Shown here: piece after piece, positions 58,901 through 64,000 of the stretch
Numbering within the stretch: the stretch's first letter is position 1
Layout of the letters: every line of letters starts with the position of its first letter
DNA from: Pseudomonas prosekii
GTDB taxonomy: Bacteria > Pseudomonadota > Gammaproteobacteria > Pseudomonadales > Pseudomonadaceae
DNA length: 64,000 nucleotides
NCBI RefSeq assembly: GCF_900105155.1
Contig: NZ_LT629762.1
Location: 5,093,501 to 5,157,500 of the forward strand
Direction of reading: 5' to 3'
The notes under the pieces: model-generated
Seen by the model: the letters and a program-made list of their open reading frames with translations, nothing else
The model's database searches: none
Told to the model about the DNA's origin: nothing
Position numbers and translations under genes: made by a program

Positions 58901-60500
58901 GTTCAGCGGCACAGTCGATGTCGAGCAAGGCACGTTGCAAGTCGGCGACAGCAGCACGCCAAGCACCCTCGGTGGCCAGGTCAATGTCGCCAATGGCGCG
59001 GCGTTGAGCGGCAATGGCAGCGTCGGTTCGATCAACAACAACGGGCTGGTGGTCTCCGGTGCCAATGCCAGGGTGCTGCGCGTCGCCGGCAACCTGACCA
59101 ACGCGCCAACCGGCGTGCTGGCGCTGACCGTCACTTCGCCAACCGTCACGCCTTTGGCGGTCGGTGGCGCGGCAACCCTCGGCGGCGGTCTGGTGGTGAA
59201 CAATCTGCTGCCCTATACCGGCGATGCGTCCTATGCGCTGATCACGGCGGGCGGCGGCGTCAACGGCACGTTCAGCGCCACCGATCTGCCGGAGCAGGCG
59301 TTCCTCGACACTTCGCTGGTGTACAACGCCAACGAGGTGGCACTGAGCGTCAGCCGCAATCAAAACTCGTTCGCCGCGGTCGCTGCTACCAGCAACCAAC
59401 GCGCAGCCGCTTCGGCGCTGAGCAGTAACGGTGTGGCGGGCGCAGCGTTGCAAAACGAGATCGTCAACCTGAGCACGGCCGGTGCCCGTGCGGCATTCGA
59501 CAGTCTGTCCGGGGAGATTCACGCGAGCACCGCCAGCGCGATTCTCGAAGATTCGCGCTACATCCGCGACGCGGTCAACGACCGCATGCGCCAGCCGTCC
59601 TGCAGTGGGCCGGATGATCCGCGCCGCGCGTTGGCGCCCAGCGAAAATCGCCTGACCAGTGGCGGCTGCCACGGCGAAATGGTCGGCTGGATGCGCGCAC
59701 TTGGCGCCTGGGGCGAGATGGACGGGGGCAATGGCGCCGCCAGTCTTGATCGCAACCTCAGCGGTTTCATGCTCGGCACCGACAAGCAGATCGACGCTCA
59801 GTGGCGTGCCGGGATGGCCGCCGGTTACACCCGCAGCGACCTCGACGCGCACGACCGTCGCTCCGACGCCACGGTCGAAAGCTACCACTTGGCGGCGTAC
59901 CTCAACTCGCAGTTCGATGCCTTGGCGGTGCGTTTGGGCGCGGCTTACAGCTGGCACGACATCGAGACCAAACGCGACGTCAACGTCGGCGCCTACAACG
60001 ATCGGTTGAAAGGTGATTACGACGCGCGCAGCGCCCAGGTGTTCGGCGAAGTCGGTTACACCGTCGAAGCGGCCGGCATTGCTCTGGAACCGTTTGCCGG
60101 CCTGTCCTACGTCAATTACGACAGCGACACGGTGCGTGAGAAGGGCGGCGTCGGGCGCCTGAAAGCGGATTCCAATCAGGACATCACCTTCTCGACCCTG
60201 GGCTTGCGCGCCGGCAAAGTCATCACTCTGGCCAACGGCGGGCAATTCACCCCGCGCGCGGCCATCGGCTGGCGCCACGCGTTCGGCGACACCAAACCGG
60301 ATGCCGACCTGAGCTTCATCGACGGCGGCGCTTCGTTCACCACCCAAGGCGTACCGATCGCCAAGGACAGCGCGCTGCTGGAGGCGGGCGTGGACTTCCA
60401 GATCAGCCCGGCCGGCAAACTCGGTCTGGGCTACTCGGGGCAGGTCTCGGGTAAAAACGAGGACCACGCGATGACCATCAGCTTCAGCCTCGGCTTCTGA
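49974..60500 (+). CDS. Giant type V autotransporter with beta-helix repeat passenger
   Basis: About 3508 residues. Signal peptide (…FVGVVSPQAMA, then ACTP), a passenger of some 3100 residues, a junction (RAAFDSLSGEIHASTASAIL) and a C-terminal autotransporter barrel of about 280 residues ending in SFSLGF. The passenger is made of autotransporter-associated beta-strand repeats of about 86 residues (…LIKNGAANLTLNG…TLNAGSL…), interrupted by three larger cassettes with GTW and NWT motifs. It should be secreted and displayed as a long beta-helix, probably as an adhesin or biofilm factor. Almost no Cys (a pair near the start of the mature part, one pair at the junction). GTG 49974 is chosen over TTG 49968 because AAAGGA (49961-49966) is seven bases before it. 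Ends at a rho-independent terminator. Confidence 0.92.
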   Translation: MDLRSVIAPISRVSPLFLAVRLSIVGVFVGVVSPQAMAACTPASPTAGATVTCSGVPSLPLFLNTFSSAVNDLTVNVNAGAQLNATLGGQALTLTGNNITLNNAGTIDPSLLGALSVLSTGAVIGNTGASVVNISNAATGIIRGTGALLGVNLASLNGMALNLSNGVGGSTNIVNNGSLGSVSLAGLTLFPADTPIVAVTGGSQVNVINAGTVTGRMAFETSASGNTFINSGTISGGVSMGAGSTNTFTAITGSTISAGGGIGLALGGLLGVNLTFAPTGQIDGGAGGVNTLTLQNPIGLGGGTTGAGTVSSDNYVNFNNLTVNSGTWTLQGPVVTGSTTLNGGIAQFNNSAAFGSGVLTANGGGLQASTGGLTLSNLINLGASGLQLMGSNAITLGNVISGSGGLTKTGSGQLILNGANTYLGSTTLNGGSVQLGNDQAFSTGTVTVGGSTVLQAPGAVTLNNALVLNSALGTSGVGSLTLAGAISGAGGISKNGSGTLALTGNNASYTGSTDLNAGTLSLANNNALGSGALNVNAAANLDTTTGVALNNAIALNGNLTLAGSNALTLNGLISGTSGLIKNGASTLTLTGNNTYQGPTALNAGALILASNTALGSGALNTAAGTSIDASIAVTLANAVNLGADLTVGGTQALNLTGVVSGAGGLIKNGSAALALGGNNSYVGDTALNAGSLILGSNSALGSGTLNAAAGTTLDASTAVALTNAVNTAGNLTVGGTSNLTLGGVVGGSGGLSKNGAANLTLNGANTFLGGTTLNAGSLTVGNANALGSGALTVAASSTLDANTGVAITNNIIANAALSVGGSNALSLGGVLSGSGNLIKNGAANLALNGVNTFQGGTTLNAGSITVGNAAALSTGALNVDGASTLTGSSALTLNNAINLNANLTTGGANALTLGGVIGGGNGLIKTGASSLTLTGANTYTGTTALNAGSLIVGSNTALGSGSLNVSAGTTLDASTAATLANGVNLAGNLTVAGSNALTLNGTVAGIGGLIKSGAADLTLNHANNYLGNTALNSGKLIVGASGALGSGALNAAGNTTLDSNTAVSLTNALNLAGALNVGGSADLTLAGTVNGAGSLVKNGAANLILNGSNNFLGGTTLNAGTVTVGSNSALGLGNLTVGGAATLNSIAPVSLGNNVVLNAGLSVGGTQALTLAGVVSGSGQLIKNDAANLTLNGINTFQGGTTLNAGSLTLGSGAALGTGGLIVGGTSTLDNSAAFTLANALTLNADLNVAGNNDLNLSGVIDGAAALNKNGLADLTLSGNNSFTGALNILSGSVTAISTGALGNTSGANVSAGASLNLGADVSLAGLSGSGDVAIGAGSTLSVGGINTTSTFDGGLSGTGGLTKVGSGILNLTGINGITGDTLVSGGTLDLSGSLGSSNVNVGSGGTLTGTGSLLGTLNVNSGGHLALSSGNQLSASSLVLGAGSNMDVALGTPSTSSLLNIGGNLTLDGSLNVTDAGGFGVGVYRLINYTGSLVDLGLDVGAIPVGYSLADLAVQTSVGNQINLLVSAPNVAIRFWDGSQSIANGSVDGGTGTWTAGGTNWTSVNGLVNQTWASDFAIFQGAAGTVTVDGTQTFNGMQFVTDGYNVIGGAAGQLTAVNGSGGNTAIRVDPGVTATLGVNINGAGTLAKLDTGTLVLNGANGYAGGTLLNGGTLVVGSNSALGSGTLTAASGVTLDSNAAVTLGNAVDLAGNLSVAGSNALTLNGAISGVGGLIKTGAANLTLGGNNSFLGPVALNAGALVLASNTALGNGVLNAANGTTLDAAAPISVNNAVNLAGNLGIGGSADLTLTGNLNGAGSLTKNGAANLTLNGSNGFLGGVNLNAGTLTAGNAAALGLGNLTVAGASTLDNSTALSLGNNVLLNANLAVAGSNDLTLGGVISGAGGLSKNGAANLTLNGVNSLSGGTTLNAGTLTLGNAAALGTGALTVAGASTLDNSAALVLANNLNVNAALDITGSNNLTLAGVVAGAGTLIKNGAADLTLSGNNTFTGTFDVANGSLTTLSTTALGNNAAVNLGAGTNLNLGASGSIASLSGSGTAQIGAGNTLSIGGNNANATFDGVLDGSGLLAKLGSGTLNLTGANSLTGDTSIDAGTLNVSGSLASTNVAVNSGATLTGSGALAGAVNVSDGGHLALATGSTLSVGALALSGNSNLDVGLGVPVVGGGNALLNVGGNLTLDGALNVSDIGGFGSGVYRLIDYVGGLTDNGLQVGNVPGSVLPGDLQVQTALANQVNLLVTAPNVTVQFWDGAQLLGNGAVDGGSGTWGSGTSNWTNVNGTANQAWANSFAVFQGTAGDVTLNGAQAITGMQFASNGYRLLNGTAGELTLVNGSLGNSTFRVDPNATATVDVAINGAGTLGKYDAGTLVLNGANGYTGGTALNGGTLVVGNNAALGSGALTAADGTTLDSNTAVNLANAVLLNGGLNVGGSNALTLNAVVSGSGRLSKNGLARLTLNGSNTYAGGTQLNAGTLVLGNNSAIGTGALDVAGTAQLDSTAALQLANDINLDGQLSLAGTQDTALSGDIAGTGSLVKNGSGALLLSGSNTYSGGTTLNGGSTSGTTASLQGAIVNNAALTFEQTSDGTYTGNLTGAGTLNKTGTGELLLTGTNSFTGDTNVQAGSLMVDGTLNSAKVTVASGATLGGSGQLGGAVQLASDATLVGGGNVAPLSFGTLALASGTVLDFTLGAATASTNVVNVAGNLTLDGTLNITDAGGFGTGVYQLFRYGGALTNNGLIYGSLPGAVLPASLTLQTALANQVNLLVESAPGQVQFWNGDKTNADGTIGGGSGTWGSDTNWTNANGTVSEGSNNQFAVFGGQGGTVTVVGNQGFTGLQVLDNGYRLVAGADGSLSPINALDGSLAAVRVNSGVTTEIAAPLVGTGGIEKLDSGTLVLSGANTYSGGTIVSGGTLVGNTASLQGRFLINARMLFAQLSSGRFNGVLSGTGNVVKQGAGLLLLTGDQPFSGTVDVEQGTLQVGDSSTPSTLGGQVNVANGAALSGNGSVGSINNNGLVVSGANARVLRVAGNLTNAPTGVLALTVTSPTVTPLAVGGAATLGGGLVVNNLLPYTGDASYALITAGGGVNGTFSATDLPEQAFLDTSLVYNANEVALSVSRNQNSFAAVAATSNQRAAASALSSNGVAGAALQNEIVNLSTAGARAAFDSLSGEIHASTASAILEDSRYIRDAVNDRMRQPSCSGPDDPRRALAPSENRLTSGGCHGEMVGWMRALGAWGEMDGGNGAASLDRNLSGFMLGTDKQIDAQWRAGMAAGYTRSDLDAHDRRSDATVESYHLAAYLNSQFDALAVRLGAAYSWHDIETKRDVNVGAYNDRLKGDYDARSAQVFGEVGYTVEAAGIALEPFAGLSYVNYDSDTVREKGGVGRLKADSNQDITFSTLGLRAGKVITLANGGQFTPRAAIGWRHAFGDTKPDADLSFIDGGASFTTQGVPIAKDSALLEAGVDFQISPAGKLGLGYSGQVSGKNEDHAMTISFSLGF
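51130..53830 (+). repeat. Array of about eleven 258-bp passenger repeats
   Basis: The motif LIKNG/LTKTG…LTLNG recurs at about 51186, 51443, 51699, 51957, 52217, 52475, 52732, 52992, 53251, 53507 and 53766, a steady period of 256-260 bases (86 residues). Shorter arrays of the same unit follow at 54900-56000 and 57080-57660. Confidence 0.9.
54562..54975 (+). repeat. Autotransporter cassette 1
   Basis: Cassette with FWDGSQ, GTWTAGGTNWT, FAIFQG, GMQFVTDGY and TLVLNGANGYAGGT. Same order recurs in the two copies downstream. Confidence 0.85.
56742..57153 (+). repeat. Autotransporter cassette 2
   Basis: Second copy: FWDGAQ, GTWGSGTSNWT, FAVFQG, GMQFASNGY, TLVLNGANGYTGGT. About 2.2 kb after the first. 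Confidence 0.85.
58315..58733 (+). repeat. Autotransporter cassette 3
   Basis: Third, more diverged copy: FWNGDK, GTWGSDTNWT, FAVFGG, GLQVLDNGY, TLVLSGANTYSGGT. Confidence 0.8.
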
Positions 60501-60519
60501 TCGCGGGAGAAGTGTTTTA

Positions 60520-60546
60520 GCCGCCCGCAAGGGCGGTTTTTTTTGT
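60520..60546 (+). terminator. Rho-independent terminator of the autotransporter gene
   Basis: CCGCCC-GCAA-GGGCGG followed by eight T, twenty bases after the stop codon. Confidence 0.93.
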
Positions 60547-60608
60547 GCGATCAGTTGAGGCGGTGTGTTGATCGCTCCAACGCGGAGCGCAGGAACGATC
60601 ATATTTCT

Positions 60609-60632
60609 TGCGTGAGCCTGCTCGCGATGCGG
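60609..60632. repeat. Single REP remnant
   Basis: GCGTGAGCCTGCTCGCGATGC without a partner arm, between the autotransporter terminator and selD. Confidence 0.65.
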
Positions 60633-60697
60633 CCCGAAACGTCGAGATCAATCCGGTCTGCTAGAATCGCCGGCAATTGACCCCACAAGGTGCACCC

Positions 60698-61732
60698 ATG
60701 AGCGAGCCGATTCGTCTGACCCAATACAGCCACGGCGCAGGATGCGGTTGCAAGATTTCCCCGCAGGTCCTGGAAGTGATCCTGGCCGGCAGCGGCGCGC
60801 AAAACCTCGACCCGAACCTCTGGGTCGGCAACGCCTCGCGCGACGATGCGGCGGTCTACGCCATCGACGACGAACGCGGCGTAGTCTCCACCACTGACTT
60901 CTTCATGCCGATCGTCGACGACCCGTTCGACTTCGGCCGCATCGCCGCCACCAACGCGATCAGCGACATCTATGCGATGGGCGGCGATCCCTTGATGGCG
61001 ATCGCGATCCTCGGCTGGCCGGTCAATGTGCTGGCCCCGGAAATCGCCCGCGAAGTGATTCGCGGCGGTCGCTCGATCTGCGATGAAGCCGGGATTCCGC
61101 TGGCCGGCGGCCATTCCATCGACGCCCCGGAGCCGATCTTCGGCCTCGCCGTCACCGGCCTCGTGCAAAAACGCCACATGAAACGCAACGACACCGCCAC
61201 CGTCGGCTGCCAGTTGTACCTCACCAAACCGCTGGGCATCGGCATCCTCACCACCGCCGAGAAGAAGGGCAAATTGCGCAACGCCGACATCGGCCTTGCT
61301 CGCGACTGGATGTGCACGCTGAACAAACCCGGCAGCCGCTTCGGCAAACTGGCCGGCGTCACCGCGATGACCGACGTCACCGGTTTCGGCCTGCTCGGCC
61401 ATCTGGTGGAAATGGCCGATGGCAGCAACGTTACCGCGCGCATCGAATACCAACGCGTGCCACGTCTGGCCGGCGTGGAGTATTACCTCGAACAGGGCTG
61501 CGTGCCCGGCGGCACCTTGCGCAACTTCGACAGCTACGCGAGCAAACTCGGGCGTCTGCAGGAACTGCACAAACGCGTATTGTGCGACCCGCAAACCAGC
61601 GGCGGTCTGCTGATCGCGGTCACGCCCGAGGGTAATGCAGAGTTCCTCGCAGTCGCCGCCGAACTCGGCCTCGATCTTCAACCAATCGGCGAATTGGTCG
61701 AGCGACAGACCAACGCGGTCGAGGTGTTTTGA
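60698..61732 (+). CDS. selD: Selenide, water dikinase
   Basis: 344 residues. It makes selenophosphate from selenide and ATP. The catalytic Cys16 and Lys19 are in [10 protein letters not shown], aligned with C17 and K20 of E. coli. ATP-binding Asp residues lie in [25 protein letters not shown] and [20 protein letters not shown] precedes the ATG; a start 21 bases further left is not supported. Coupled by a TGATG overlap to mnmH, the consumer of selenophosphate. No selenocysteine machinery (selA, selB) is in the window. Confidence 0.96.
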   Translation: MSEPIRLTQYSHGAGCGCKISPQVLEVILAGSGAQNLDPNLWVGNASRDDAAVYAIDDERGVVSTTDFFMPIVDDPFDFGRIAATNAISDIYAMGGDPLMAIAILGWPVNVLAPEIAREVIRGGRSICDEAGIPLAGGHSIDAPEPIFGLAVTGLVQKRHMKRNDTATVGCQLYLTKPLGIGILTTAEKKGKLRNADIGLARDWMCTLNKPGSRFGKLAGVTAMTDVTGFGLLGHLVEMADGSNVTARIEYQRVPRLAGVEYYLEQGCVPGGTLRNFDSYASKLGRLQELHKRVLCDPQTSGGLLIAVTPEGNAEFLAVAAELGLDLQPIGELVERQTNAVEVF

Positions 61733-62835
61733 TGCCCATCGAATACACCGATTACCGCGACATCTTTCTCAACGACCGACCGATGATGGACGCGCGCGCG
61801 CCGGTCGAGTTTCTCAAGGGCTCGTTCCCCGGCGTGGTCAACTTGCCGCTGATGAACGACCACGAACGCCAACGCATCGGCACTTGCTACAAACAGCACG
61901 GCCAGGAAGCGGCGATCACCCTCGGCCATCAATTGGTCTCGGGCGACATCAAGGCTGAACGTATCCAGGCCTGGGCTGATTTTGCCCGAGCGCATCCTGA
62001 CGGTTATTTGTATTGTTTTCGCGGCGGCTTGCGCTCGCAGACCGTCCAGCACTGGCTCAAGGACGAGGCGGGCATTGACTATCCGCGGATCGGCGGTGGT
62101 TACAAAGCCATGCGCACGTTCTTGCTGGAGACGGTTGATCAGGCGATTGCGCAATGCGATTTTGTCCTGCTCGGCGGCATGACTGGCACCGGCAAGACCG
62201 AAGTGCTGGTGCAACTGAACAACGGCCTCGATCTGGAGGGTTACGCCAATCATCGCGGCTCCAGTTTCGGCAAACGCGCCACCGGCCAACCCTCGAATAT
62301 CGACTTTGAAAACCGCCTGGCGGTGGACGTGCTGAAGAAGCGCGCCCAAGGCATCGAGCAATTTGTGCTGGAAGACGAGAGCCGCGCGGTGGGCAGTTGC
62401 GCGTTGCCGCTGCCGCTGTACCAAGGCATGCAGCAGTTCCCGATGGTCTGGCTCGAAGACAGCCTTGAAGGACGTGTCGAGCGGATCTTGCAAGATTACG
62501 TGGTCGACCTGTGCGCCGAATTCATCGAGGTGCATGGCGAAGAAGGCTTCGCGCTGTTTTCCGAGCGCTTGCTGGAAAGTCTCAACAACGTGCAAAAACG
62601 CCTCGGCGGCGAACGCCATCGGCGCATGTTGCTGCTGATGGAAGAGGCGTTGATCGAACAGGCGCGCAGCGGTGCAGTGGATCTGCATAGGGCGTGGATC
62701 GAGGGTTTGCTCAGCGAATATTACGACCCGATGTATGCCTTTCAGCGTGAGAAAAAAGGCACGCGGATCGAGTTCGCCGGGGAGCGCGGGGCGGTGATTG
62801 AGTACTTGCGCGAGCGGAATAGTCGGCGGGTTTGA
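61732..62835 (+). CDS. mnmH: tRNA 2-selenouridine synthase
   Basis: 367 residues (also called SelU/YbbB). An N-terminal rhodanese domain carries the catalytic Cys95 in CFRGGLRS; a P-loop [10 protein letters not shown] (148-157) follows. It replaces the sulfur of 2-thiouridine at the wobble base of some tRNAs with selenium, using selenophosphate from SelD. ATG 61732 overlaps the selD stop by one base (TGATG). Confidence 0.96.
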   Translation: MPIEYTDYRDIFLNDRPMMDARAPVEFLKGSFPGVVNLPLMNDHERQRIGTCYKQHGQEAAITLGHQLVSGDIKAERIQAWADFARAHPDGYLYCFRGGLRSQTVQHWLKDEAGIDYPRIGGGYKAMRTFLLETVDQAIAQCDFVLLGGMTGTGKTEVLVQLNNGLDLEGYANHRGSSFGKRATGQPSNIDFENRLAVDVLKKRAQGIEQFVLEDESRAVGSCALPLPLYQGMQQFPMVWLEDSLEGRVERILQDYVVDLCAEFIEVHGEEGFALFSERLLESLNNVQKRLGGERHRRMLLLMEEALIEQARSGAVDLHRAWIEGLLSEYYDPMYAFQREKKGTRIEFAGERGAVIEYLRERNSRRV

Positions 62836-62852
62836 TGTTGTCCGGGCTGACG

Positions 62853-62922
62853 CTTTCGCGGGCAAGCCTCGCTCCTACAGTGGTCGCATACAACCTGTAG
62901 GAGCGAGGCTCGCCCGCGAAGA
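62853..62922. repeat. REPIN (inverted REP pair)
   Basis: Reverse REP at 62853-62880 (TTCGCGGGCAAGCCTCGCTC…) and forward REP at 62894-62922 with a 13-base gap. Between convergent mnmH and the permease gene. Confidence 0.9.
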
Positions 62923-62945
62923 GGCCCGATAAGCCGCTCAATCCC

Positions 62946-64000
62946 TTAAAGCAACGCCGCCCCAATCAGCCCGCACACCACACCAATCGCCATCGTCATC
63001 AGCGCCACGCTGACCAACACCCGCGTATCGAAATCCTTGCGCAGCATCAGCAGCGACGGCAGGCTGATGCTCGGCAGCGTCATCAGCAGCGCAACCGCCG
63101 GCGCAGTGCCCATGCCCAGGGTCATCATGGTTTGCACGATCGGGATTTCCGCAGCAGTCGGGATCACGAACAGCGTGCCGATGATCGCCAGCGGCACCAG
63201 CCACAACAGGCTGTCGGCCATCGCGCCGTCAATGTGCGGGAACACCCAGACGCGCACCGCGCCGAGCACCAGCACCGCCAGGATGTAGATCGGAATGGTG
63301 CTCCAGAACAGTTGCCAGATCGTCCGGCCCCAGCGCGTCAGGAAGGGTTGCGAATCGACTTCGCGAGCCTCGGCGACCGCTTCGACAGCGGCTTCAGGCA
63401 AGACTTCCGGGCCGGAAATCCGCTGCGCCACCCACGACACTCCGAACACCAGCACGATGCCCGCCACCAGGCGCAACGCGGTGAAACCCCAGCCGAGCAC
63501 GAAACCCATGAACACCAGCGTCGCCGGGTTGAGCACCGGGTTGCCGATCCAGAACGCCAGCGCGGCACCGACCGAGACATTCTGCCGGCGCATGCTGGCG
63601 GCCACCGGGGCGGCGCAGCACGAGCACATCATGCCGGGCAGGGCGAACAGGCCGCCGCGCAGGGTCGAGGCAAAACCGGCGCGGCCGAACAGGCGCAGCA
63701 GCCAGTCTCGTGGAATCAATACTTGCAACAGGGAACCGAGAATTACCGCGAGCACCGCGGCTTTCCAGATCGCGAGGAAATACACCTTGGCATACGCCAG
63801 CGCAGCGGCCAGTGGGTCGGCCAATTGATCGTTGATGATCGAGGCGCCGATGCTGTGACTGTCAGCGGCGACGAAGGCCTTGACGTAGTACGGCGACCAT
63901 TTGACGTAATACAGGCCGACGCAGGCGACCAGCAGGAACAGGGCGGGTTTCCACCAGAATGACCAGCCCCGGGCGGGGGTGGCGGCGGTTGAGAGCGACA
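62946..64000 (-). CDS. ArsP/DUF318-type permease, 3' part
   Basis: The reading frame stays open to the right edge with no ATG, so the start is outside the window; at least 351 residues are visible. Several membrane segments and the family's Cys-rich signature (LPGMMCSCCAAPVAASMRRQ, then WIGNPVLNPATLVFMG) and the late FVIPTAAEIPIVQTMMTLG identify the PF03773 permease family, whose ArsP members export trivalent organoarsenicals. Other members have unknown substrates. A TTG at 63824 is unlikely to be the start because upstream codons (RGWSFWWKPALFLLVACVGL) form a further helix. Confidence 0.88.
   Translation of the reverse strand, partial: SLSTAATPARGWSFWWKPALFLLVACVGLYYVKWSPYYVKAFVAADSHSIGASIINDQLADPLAAALAYAKVYFLAIWKAAVLAVILGSLLQVLIPRDWLLRLFGRAGFASTLRGGLFALPGMMCSCCAAPVAASMRRQNVSVGAALAFWIGNPVLNPATLVFMGFVLGWGFTALRLVAGIVLVFGVSWVAQRISGPEVLPEAAVEAVAEAREVDSQPFLTRWGRTIWQLFWSTIPIYILAVLVLGAVRVWVFPHIDGAMADSLLWLVPLAIIGTLFVIPTAAEIPIVQTMMTLGMGTAPAVALLMTLPSISLPSLLMLRKDFDTRVLVSVALMTMAIGVVCGLIGAALL

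Noticed and set aside
58023..60602. 859-codon minus-strand reading frame over the autotransporter 3' end
   Set aside because: The opposite strand encodes a clear beta-barrel; this frame has no recognisable family.
60609..60632. Possible tRNA or small RNA before selD
   Set aside because: The palindrome is a lone REP remnant; no cloverleaf or anticodon stem could be drawn.

Overview
The window reads as chromosomal DNA of a Pseudomonas of the P. fluorescens group. The evidence is high GC with tight GTGA/TGATG gene overlaps, many 'GTAGGAGCGAGCTTGCTCGCGA'-type REP elements between genes, a lipopeptide NRPS system with dual condensation/epimerisation domains and tandem thioesterases followed by macAB and luxR, and a block that matches from memory the P. 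aeruginosa PA2652-PA2659 gene order.

Region 1 (2-22157) is the 3' end of a lipopeptide biosynthetic cluster. It holds a truncated NRPS (tail of one module plus three full modules, predicted Leu-Leu-Ser), a second NRPS with a TubC-type docking domain, two modules with identical predicted aliphatic specificity and two thioesterases, then a MacA/MacB exporter and a convergent LuxR-type regulator. The order of C-domain types predicts D-X, D-Leu, D-Leu, D-Ser, L-aliphatic, L-aliphatic for the visible end of the peptide.

Region 2 (22378-30969) is housekeeping and accessory metabolism: an MFS transporter divergent from a DapF-fold protein whose two catalytic cysteines are serines, a codBA cytosine uptake/deamination operon behind a sigma-54-like promoter, an Asp-nucleophile alpha/beta hydrolase, a GNAT acetyltransferase, queD and a patatin-like phospholipase.

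Region 3 (31109-41901) is a sensing block: two small PepSY proteins, a response regulator and a histidine kinase (BqsRS/CarRS-like, with a BqsR-box-like site in front), an MHS-type MFS transporter, a TlpQ-like chemoreceptor, a NhaC/YuiF-type permease and a CtpM-like chemoreceptor. Both chemoreceptors have sigma-28-like promoters.

Region 4 (42117-49973) holds a LysR regulator divergent from a pair of half-size YdcZ-type membrane proteins, a 54-residue metallothionein, a small Pseudomonas protein, an AraC regulator, an XapX protein with a quinone-oxidoreductase-like enzyme, and a Tsx-like porin/purine nucleoside permease operon with a LacI-family-type palindrome upstream.

Region 5 (49974-64000) contains a giant (about 3508 residue) autotransporter built from about 86-residue beta-helix repeats and three larger cassettes, then selD-mnmH for tRNA 2-selenouridine, and the 3' part of an ArsP/DUF318-type permease that runs off the window. 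I saw no rRNA, tRNA, CRISPR array, insertion sequence or prophage.
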